From NCBI GenBank assembly GCA_934631995.1, contig CAKTYF010000110.1, forward strand, positions 1 through 6,608: a stretch of 6,608 bases of DNA, given 5' to 3'. The position numbers and the translations under genes were made by a program. The DNA is from an uncultured Eggerthellaceae bacterium (GTDB taxonomy: Bacteria; Actinomycetota; Coriobacteriia; Coriobacteriales; Eggerthellaceae). Shown piece by piece: positions 1 through 4,423 of this stretch (its first letter is position 1; each line of letters starts with the position of its first letter). The notes beneath the pieces are model-generated. The model made no database searches, was not told where the DNA came from, and saw only the letters and a list, made by a program, of their open reading frames with translations.

Positions 1-159
1 CAGATAAGGCATCTTGAAACCCTTCGACCCCATCGCGCTTATCAAAAGCCCAGGTCGCAAAATTATCTTGGTGTCAACAAGCGCAGCAGATCCTTTTCCA
101 CCTGCCACGTACCGTCGATTTATGCGTTTTGGAGCGATTTTTTTTGACAAGATGGGGCT

Positions 160-191
160 AGAGCACCTTAGGGGAACCGCAAGAGCACCTT
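160..191. repeat. 10-bp direct repeat, 22-bp period
   Basis: AGAGCACCTT occurs at 160-169 and again at 182-191, exactly 22 bp apart, about two helical turns, so both copies face the same side of the DNA. A shorter AGAGCA follows at 215-220, 33 bp after the second copy. A TTGACA (144-149) preceded by eight T residues lies just to the left, but there is no matching -10 box at a normal distance on the plus strand. A protein-binding site is possible; chance is also possible for a repeat this short. Confidence 0.35.
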
Positions 192-377
192 CGTAAACTG
201 CGTGCAACCCCTTAAGAGCAGCAGAAGAGGCGTGGCGCACGAATCGCAGCGCCCCGTCAAACGACCCAAAAAAATAGCAAGAAACTCTCGAAATCATCGA
301 TTCTTAGTCAAAAAGAAGGCTTTAGGAAAAACCTGACTTCTCCCCCTTGTCCCAAAACTCGCGACCCGGAGAAACGC

Positions 378-408
378 AAATGGCGCACCCGAATCGAGTG
401 CGCCGTTT
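378..408 (-). terminator. GC-rich hairpin, distal part of permease terminator region
   Basis: GGCGCAC (382-388) pairs perfectly with GTGCGCC (398-404) around a 9-base loop. The stem extends outward by a T·G wobble and three A-T pairs. Read on the minus strand, the hairpin is followed by ATTTGCGTTT, a weak and interrupted U tract. Read on the plus strand, it is followed by GTTTTG, so it could also act weakly on a gene entering from the left. It lies about 100 bases after the permease stop codon. Confidence 0.5.
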
Positions 409-413
409 TGGCC

Positions 414-457
414 AAAAATCAAAAGAACATGAGAGTTTGTACCGATTATCTTTTGAT
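414..457 (-). terminator. AT-rich hairpin with T tract after the permease gene
   Basis: On the minus strand ATCAAAAGA (457-449) is followed 22 bases later by its exact reverse complement TCTTTTGAT (426-418) and then by TTTT (417-414). It begins 46 bases beyond the permease stop codon. The stem is 9 bp but AT-rich and the loop is long, so on its own it would be a modest terminator. It runs directly into a 12-bp palindrome TTTTGGCCAAAA (406-417) and the GC-rich hairpin beyond it, and the three elements probably act together. Confidence 0.5.
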
Positions 458-503
458 CAACAATAACCCAATTAGAGCAGAAATCAGAAAGAGAAAGGGG
501 TGC

Positions 504-1973
504 CTACTCCGCCCAATGCTCCTGACGGGCCAGCACTGCGGAAGCAAGCTCGGGGTCGGCAAATTCGGCATTGCGCATAGCGGAATCTTTCGCCAGTGCC
601 TGTTTTTTGAACAGCAAGCTGAGCAAGATGTGCAGTCCCATAGTCAACGGAGCCACCACCAAAACCGGAACGCTTACAAGACCGTTAAAGTACACCAGGC
701 AGCCCACAATCGCAGAAACCGCAATCGTGACAATGCCGCGCCAGTTCACCGCAGGAATGTATTTTAGGGAAACAATACCCTTCGAACCGATATGCATGCG
801 CCCGCGCACGATATAGTAATCGGTAATCAGCAAAAATCCCCAGCTCATGGTCAAGATCGAGCCCACCGACATAAAGGAGTTCACCTTGTCCAGAATGTTG
901 CCGAAAATAAAGATTAGACCAACGGCATTCGTCAAAACAACAGCAACAGGCCATTTCAGCTCAATACCAAACAGACTGTTGAACAGATTAGACATGGCAT
1001 TCGAAGAACTAATGGAGTTGGAAGTTTCCACTTTCAGCTGCGACAGGCAGATAATGATCATGCCCGCCATGCCCAGCGACAGCACGAACGTGATGCCGGG
1101 GTTCGTAATGGCTGCGCGCGAAGCGGACGAAGGATCAAGCCCCTGTGCCAAGAAGTACTGGTACGACACATCGTAGCCGTAGTAGGCCAGAATCGCACCA
1201 AACACATACGTAAGCACCGCAAAGAAACTGCCAACCAAAGCAATCATGTTTACATCGCTGGCCTTTCGCACGAAGCGCGTAAAGTCGGATGAGAACAAAG
1301 CCATAAGGCCCGAAGTCATAATGGAATAGTTCACCGCGTATGCAAAGCCATCCAGCTGGGTAACATCAGGAACCATAACGCCATGAGTCAGCGCCTCCAC
1401 CAGATGACCACCAGCAGCAACCTGCACAGTCACCACAGCAAGTGCCACGAAAAGAAGCGCCACGAAAAGGGTGTTCAACTTGGCAATTACCTTCATGCCA
1501 AACAATGCCATGAGCACCCAAACCACCGAGATGCCTACGTACAGCATGTTCTTGCCTAAGGCACCCTCGATGCCAAAGAAATAAATGATGGCATTTCCCA
1601 GCTGAACCGTACCAATGGCCAGCGTGCCCACAAACAAGAAAATCCAAATAATGGAATTTAGCGCAGAGCCCTTGGTTCCAAACACATACAAACGAGAAGT
1701 CACGTTGCTGGGAAGACCTTCTTGAAAGGAAATACGACCAATCAGGGTGGTCAAAACGAAGCTCAGCACGAACATAATGGCCGCAGCGCCTAAACCGGCA
1801 TAGCAGCCGGCGTAGAAAGCCACAATGCCGCCGCCCATAAGCTTGGTCAAACTCGAAACAACGCCGGAAAGAATAGACGCAATACCACCCGCACCAAGCT
1901 TCTTGTCTTCTGGAACCTTCTCGAACAAAGATACCTGCTCAGTGGCCTTGCCTTTGTTTTCAATTTCGGCCAT
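504..1973 (-). CDS. NCS1-family transporter (purine/cytosine permease type)
   Basis: A 489-residue integral membrane protein, probably with about 12 membrane helices: after a charged N-terminal tail of about 25 residues, hydrophobic segments fill the chain to about residue 455, and the C-terminal tail is charged. The family imports nucleobases, allantoin, hydantoins or related compounds with H+ or Na+. Family-like signatures are SSDFTRFVRKA at about residues 228-238, comparable to the D-x-[ST]-R-[FY] segment of CodB-type carriers, and DYYIVRGR at about 385-392, comparable to the DY-hydrophobic-VR segment late in NCS1 proteins. The exact substrate cannot be read from the sequence; cytosine is only the default family label. 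I chose the ATG at 1973 because GGGGAGG lies upstream, although its 11-base spacing is long. An in-frame ATG at 2000 with GGGAG six bases upstream would add nine residues. A strong terminator separates the gene from the GntP gene, so it is probably its own transcription unit. No deaminase or other nucleobase enzyme lies beside it in the window. Confidence 0.88.
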   Translation of the reverse strand: MAEIENKGKATEQVSLFEKVPEDKKLGAGGIASILSGVVSSLTKLMGGGIVAFYAGCYAGLGAAAIMFVLSFVLTTLIGRISFQEGLPSNVTSRLYVFGTKGSALNSIIWIFLFVGTLAIGTVQLGNAIIYFFGIEGALGKNMLYVGISVVWVLMALFGMKVIAKLNTLFVALLFVALAVVTVQVAAGGHLVEALTHGVMVPDVTQLDGFAYAVNYSIMTSGLMALFSSDFTRFVRKASDVNMIALVGSFFAVLTYVFGAILAYYGYDVSYQYFLAQGLDPSSASRAAITNPGITFVLSLGMAGMIIICLSQLKVETSNSISSSNAMSNLFNSLFGIELKWPVAVVLTNAVGLIFIFGNILDKVNSFMSVGSILTMSWGFLLITDYYIVRGRMHIGSKGIVSLKYIPAVNWRGIVTIAVSAIVGCLVYFNGLVSVPVLVVAPLTMGLHILLSLLFKKQALAKDSAMRNAEFADPELASAVLARQEHWAE

Positions 1974-1984
1974 TTTAGAAACAC

Positions 1985-1991
1985 CCTCCCC
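1985..1991 (-). promoter_or_regulatory. Ribosome binding site for NCS1 permease start at 1973
   Basis: GGGGAGG on the minus strand lies 11 bases before the ATG at 1973. The core is strong but the spacing is longer than usual. A competing site, GGGAG at 2011-2007, lies 6 bases before the in-frame ATG at 2000 and sits in the arm of a leader inverted repeat, so the true start is not certain. Confidence 0.55.
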
Positions 1992-2000
1992 TTTTGGCAT

Positions 2001-2056
2001 ACGCATCTCCCAGAGCTTTGGACACACAGCGCTTGGAGATGCGTGCACAAGCACGC
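2001..2056 (-). promoter_or_regulatory. Structured leader of the NCS1 permease: overlapping inverted repeats
   Basis: Two perfect inverted repeats share bases. The 5'-proximal one is GCGTGC (2056-2051) with GCACGC (2046-2041), around a TTGT loop. The distal one is ACGCATCTCC (2044-2035) with GGAGATGCGT (2010-2001), around a 24-base loop. Bases 2044-2041 belong to both, so the full-length hairpins exclude each other, although six pairs of the distal stem could survive. The distal 3' arm contains GGAG of the candidate ribosome binding site for the ATG at 2000. This is the geometry of a leader RNA switch or translational control, or the small palindrome could be a DNA operator. No known riboswitch class is recognised. 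Confidence 0.45.
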
Positions 2057-2062
2057 TTTTGA

Positions 2063-2068
2063 ATTAGA
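2063..2068 (-). promoter_or_regulatory. Possible -10 box for the NCS1 permease
   Basis: TCTAAT on the minus strand matches the TATAAT consensus at five of six positions and lies between the GntP terminator and the structured leader, where a promoter for the permease would be expected. No recognisable -35 box lies 16-18 bases upstream, since that stretch falls in and beside the terminator. The call rests on position and one hexamer only. Confidence 0.25.
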
Positions 2069-2082
2069 TGAGTGTGGGGTTG

Positions 2083-2116
2083 AAAAGCGGAGTCCCACGC
2101 CGCCGCGCGGGACTCC
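2083..2116 (-). terminator. Strong intrinsic terminator after the GntP permease gene
   Basis: On the minus strand GGAGTCCCGCGC (2116-2105) pairs with GCGTGGGACTCC (2100-2089) over 12 bp, with one G·T wobble, around a GGCG tetraloop. It is followed by GC and then TTTT (2086-2083). The hairpin begins 10 bases after the GntP stop codon. On the plus strand the same stem is followed by TTTAG, so a weak reverse activity is possible. It separates the GntP unit from the NCS1 permease. Confidence 0.85.
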
Positions 2117-2126
2117 TTTAGAGCAT

Positions 2127-3458
2127 TTAGATGATGCCGATGTTTGCCATGATAATCATGACAATCAAGGAGCACAAGCCTGCGCCAATGGAGATAGCGG
2201 CAATGTGCTTGTAAGAGTTGCCGTGGTTCAGACCCATGGCGGCCATCATGCCGAACATCGCGCCGGAGTTCGGCAGCGCGCCGCCGATAGTCGCGGAGGT
2301 CGCGATGATCTTGGCCAACGCCGCGGGATCAACGCCCGTAGCCAGATACGGATCCAAGAAGTTGCCAGCGATAATGCCAACAGCACCCGAGCCGGAACCC
2401 ATAATGCCACCCAGAGCAGCAGCCATCGTAGCAGCGGAAACATACGTGCCACCAGGCATGTTGAAGATTGCCCCGTAGATAACGGTGAAGCCAACGGAAG
2501 CAGCTGCAACCGTACCAACGCCAACGGCGGCAGAGGTGAACACCGCAGGACCCAGTGCATTCACAGCGCCCTTACCCAACGTGTCGCGCACGGAAGGCAG
2601 GTACTTGAAGAAGCAAGCGATGCACAGCACAACAGATACGACCATGCCGATGTACACGACGTTCTTCACGCCGAACTGGGAGCCGATGATGATGATTGCA
2701 ATCAGGGCGATAAGCGGCAGCAAGGAAAGACCCAGAGAAGGAATCTTCTTGTCCTCTTCGACTGCGGCTTCGACATTGTCCTCGCCACCGGTGGGCAGGT
2801 AGCCTTCACCCTTGGCCTCGCAGCGCTTCAGGGCGAACTTCATATAGCAGCAGGAAACGACAATCGCAATGATGGAGCCCACGATGCCCAGAATGGGAGC
2901 AGCCGTCATGGAAACGCCGCAGCCGTTGGCGGCATTGATCCATGCAACAGCGGGAACGCCCGGGATCATGGCCATGGTGAAGGAGCAAGCGCCCAGCGAC
3001 CATGCAGCGCAGAACAGATGCCACGGCGTGTTGGATTCCTTGAACAGCGGGCGCGCCAGCGGAATAAGTGCGAACATAGCAACGAACATAGAGACGCCTG
3101 CGTAGGTCAGAATAGCGCCTACCAGGGCAATGCCCAGAAGGATGAAGAAGGGGCCCTTCTTACCCAGCGAGCCCATAATCGCATTCGCAATGGACTTTGC
3201 AGCACCGGACTTATCCATGAACTCGCCGATGATAGCGCCGCCCATGAACACCAGCAAGTTCTTCTGAACGAAGCCGGCCATGCCCGTAACATACGATTTG
3301 TCGCCGCCGACCATCGCGGATGCAAGATCCATGCCATTGGTCAGTGCGATGATTGCAGCCGTGATAAGGGAGGTGATCAGAACATTCCAACCCTTCATGG
3401 ATGCAATGACGAAAATAACGAGACCGACAACAATGCCGATAACGCCTATAACTTCCAT
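2127..3458 (-). CDS. GntP-family permease (gluconate/organic acid:H+ symporter type)
   Basis: A 443-residue polytopic membrane protein of the usual GntP length. Members carry gluconate, idonate, fructuronate, glycerate or D-serine with protons. The N-terminal part is typical of the family: a helix at about 1-20, a second ending in ALTNGMDL, then GFVQKNLLVFMGGAIIGEFM and DKSGAAKSIA. A small-residue-rich segment GGIMGSGSGAVGIIAG and GALPNSGAMFGMMAA occur in the C-terminal half. A charged cytoplasmic-type loop at about residues 200-230 (EAAVEEDKKIP) divides the two halves. The first in-frame start is TTG at 3461, but I chose the ATG at 3458 because AAAGGGG sits 6 bases before it. The gene lies 218 bases downstream of the oxidoreductase pair on the same strand, behind its own candidate promoter, and ends at a strong terminator. 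By position it may import the substrate of the oxidoreductase; this is inference, and the substrate is unknown. Confidence 0.88.
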   Translation of the reverse strand: MEVIGVIGIVVGLVIFVIASMKGWNVLITSLITAAIIALTNGMDLASAMVGGDKSYVTGMAGFVQKNLLVFMGGAIIGEFMDKSGAAKSIANAIMGSLGKKGPFFILLGIALVGAILTYAGVSMFVAMFALIPLARPLFKESNTPWHLFCAAWSLGACSFTMAMIPGVPAVAWINAANGCGVSMTAAPILGIVGSIIAIVVSCCYMKFALKRCEAKGEGYLPTGGEDNVEAAVEEDKKIPSLGLSLLPLIALIAIIIIGSQFGVKNVVYIGMVVSVVLCIACFFKYLPSVRDTLGKGAVNALGPAVFTSAAVGVGTVAAASVGFTVIYGAIFNMPGGTYVSAATMAAALGGIMGSGSGAVGIIAGNFLDPYLATGVDPAALAKIIATSATIGGALPNSGAMFGMMAAMGLNHGNSYKHIAAISIGAGLCSLIVMIIMANIGII

Positions 3459-3464
3459 CAAATT

Positions 3465-3471
3465 CCCCTTT
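3465..3471 (-). promoter_or_regulatory. Ribosome binding site of the GntP permease
   Basis: AAAGGGG on the minus strand lies 6 bases before the ATG at 3458 and only 3 bases before the alternative TTG at 3461, which favours the ATG as the start. Confidence 0.6.
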
Positions 3472-3484
3472 CAAAGGTAAACCC

Positions 3485-3549
3485 GATAAGGCAACCCGGA
3501 CCCCCAGAAATCGCGTTCACGATTATACCCGGAGCGCAGACGCCTTATC
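3485..3549. repeat. 8-bp inverted repeat GATAAGGC flanking the GntP promoter
   Basis: GATAAGGC at 3485-3492 and its exact reverse complement GCCTTATC at 3542-3549 are separated by 49 bp, with their centre near 3517, close to the expected transcription start. The upstream half covers the place where the -35 box should be, and the downstream half lies in the leader. The arrangement looks like paired operator half-sites for a DNA-looping or dimeric regulator. The same octamer recurs at 3-10. Confidence 0.4.
3522..3527 (-). promoter_or_regulatory. -10 box of the GntP permease promoter
   Basis: TATAAT on the minus strand matches the sigma-70 consensus perfectly and lies 63 bases upstream of the GntP ATG. 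At a 17-base spacing the -35 position reads GGATAA, which does not resemble TTGACA, and there is no TG extension before the -10. A promoter with a good -10 and poor -35 often depends on an activator; here an inverted-repeat half-site covers the -35 position. The promoter call is a prediction from one hexamer and its location. Confidence 0.5.
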
Positions 3550-3565
3550 CTCTATTTTTATCTCC

Positions 3566-3601
3566 CTTCCGAAACGTGCAGAGTCTCGCATGCTTTGGAA
3601 G
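3566..3601. repeat. Imperfect 14-bp inverted repeat upstream of the GntP promoter
   Basis: CTTCCGAAACGTGC (3566-3579) and GCATGCTTTGGAAG (3588-3601) form an imperfect 14-bp stem around an 8-base loop, with three non-Watson-Crick positions. As plus-strand RNA two of these are G·U wobbles; as minus-strand RNA two are A·C mismatches. No U tract follows on either strand, so it is not a standard terminator. It sits just upstream of the promoter and may be a binding site or a 3'-end stabilising structure for the oxidoreductase transcript. Confidence 0.35.
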
Positions 3602-3611
3602 GGAATCCCCA

Positions 3612-3637
3612 GGGAGCCAACCGGCGGGAAGGCTCCC
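3612..3637 (-). repeat. Hairpin after the ferredoxin subunit gene, terminator-like without a U tract
   Basis: On the minus strand GGGAGCC (3637-3631) pairs with GGCTCCC (3618-3612) around a 12-base loop, beginning 39 bases after the ferredoxin gene stop codon. It is followed by TGGGGATTCCC rather than a run of U, so efficient intrinsic termination is doubtful. Partial read-through into the GntP gene is likely if nothing else stops the transcript. Confidence 0.4.
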
Positions 3638-3676
3638 CTTGAGAACAAGAACAAAACTCGCAAACGGCAAGCGCGA

Positions 3677-4420
3677 TTACGCCATGTCGTTGCGCGTTGC
3701 GCGCATGAGCTCGGCATTCGACTCGTGCTTCATGCGCAGCTCGTCGCGGTAAATCGTGCCCTGATCGAACGAGGTCAGATCGCTTGGGCTCTCGAACATG
3801 GTGCCCATGTCGCCGCGTTGTTGGTTCAAGGCAATGGCCTCGTCCACGTCGTACGGAAGAAGCGGGGTCTTCTCGCGCGGATTCCAGATCAGAGTCGCCG
3901 GCTTGGTGACAGACGGATCAGGCATGCCCAGGCAGTAGCGAACGTCGCCGTACTTGGCAATAAGCTCGTCCAGCGGACCGAAGTCCATGGCGCGCAGCGG
4001 GCAGCTCAGCGTGCAAACGGGAGCCAGACCATCCGACAGGCGATCAACGCACATGGTGCATTTGCTCATCTTGGTGCCCAGCTCGTCGCTTGCGAACTTG
4101 GGAGAACCATAGGGGCACGCATCGTAGCATTTGCGGCAGCCCGTGCATTTATCCTGGTCAACCAATACAGCGCCGAACTCCTCGTCCTTGTAGATGGCGC
4201 CGTTTTCGCAAGCTGCCATGCAGGAGGGATTCTCGCAATGGCCGCAGGAGAACGCCAAGGCGTGCAGGCGGGTCAGAGGAAACGTTCCCTCTTCCCATTC
4301 GTAGACGGTCATCCACTTCTCTGCGCCGGGCTCAATGCCATTCCAGTCCTTGCAGGCAATGCTGCACGCCTGGCAGGCGTAGCAGCGATTCATGTCAAAG
4401 AAAAAACCATACTGCGTCAT
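3677..4420 (-). CDS. 4Fe-4S ferredoxin-type electron transfer subunit (DmsB-like)
   Basis: A 247-residue soluble iron-sulfur protein that should carry electrons to the molybdenum subunit encoded just before it. Sixteen cysteines fall into four groups: C13, C16, C19, C23; C59, C62, C67, C71; C92, C95, C98, C102; and C121, C124, C136, C140. This is the arrangement of DmsB, which binds four [4Fe-4S] clusters. CxxCxxCxxxC opens the chain directly, with no signal peptide, as expected for a subunit that stays in the cytoplasm or is exported with a Tat-carrying partner. It is about 40 residues longer than E. coli DmsB; the extra length is a polar C-terminal tail after about residue 175, including PREKTPLLPYDVDEA. 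The gene starts 3 bases after the catalytic subunit gene and its ribosome binding site lies within that gene, so the two are translationally linked. No gene for a DmsC/NrfD membrane anchor follows. Confidence 0.93.
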   Translation of the reverse strand: MTQYGFFFDMNRCYACQACSIACKDWNGIEPGAEKWMTVYEWEEGTFPLTRLHALAFSCGHCENPSCMAACENGAIYKDEEFGAVLVDQDKCTGCRKCYDACPYGSPKFASDELGTKMSKCTMCVDRLSDGLAPVCTLSCPLRAMDFGPLDELIAKYGDVRYCLGMPDPSVTKPATLIWNPREKTPLLPYDVDEAIALNQQRGDMGTMFESPSDLTSFDQGTIYRDELRMKHESNAELMRATRNDMA

Positions 4421-4423
4421 GAC

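Larger units (their letters stand above)
1..503. other. Intergenic region with no convincing gene
   Basis: This stretch lies downstream of the NCS1 permease gene and I see no gene in it that I can support. It holds a 10-bp direct repeat (160-169 and 182-191), two hairpins near 378-457 that are listed separately, and a copy of the octamer GATAAGGC at 3-10. A minus-strand frame is open from an ATG at 297 to the window edge (99 codons), but it has no Shine-Dalgarno sequence, uses ATA and AGG codons that are uncommon in the neighbouring genes, and resembles no family I know. The first gene to the left could start at a minus-strand ATG at 12 or 33, but neither has a good ribosome binding site. Confidence 0.6.

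Noticed and set aside
144..172. Plus-strand promoter from TTGACA at 144
   Set aside because: The positions 16-18 bases downstream read CTTAGG or similar, not a -10 box, and no plus-strand gene follows.
1..297. Minus-strand reading frame open from an ATG at 297 to the left edge (99 codons)
   Set aside because: It has no Shine-Dalgarno sequence before the ATG, no family resemblance, ATA and AGG codons that the neighbouring genes use little, and it covers the direct repeats. An open stretch of this length is plausible by chance. Sequence to the left would settle it.
408..767. Plus-strand open frame of 119 codons
   Set aside because: It overlaps the 3' end of the permease gene in antisense, crosses the terminator hairpins, and its low-complexity polar product resembles nothing known.
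2041..2060. Plus-strand terminator (6-bp palindrome followed by TTTT)
   Set aside because: No plus-strand gene ends here; the palindrome is better explained as part of the minus-strand leader of the NCS1 permease.
2043..3752. Long plus-strand open frame of 569 codons
   Set aside because: It is antisense to the GntP gene; its product is rich in His, Asn, Arg and Gln with no domain, as expected from reading opposite a hydrophobic membrane protein gene in GC-rich DNA.
4090..4422. Plus-strand open frame of 110 codons opposite the ferredoxin gene
   Set aside because: Arg- and Pro-rich shadow of a cysteine-rich gene; the true gene on the other strand has 16 correctly spaced cysteines.
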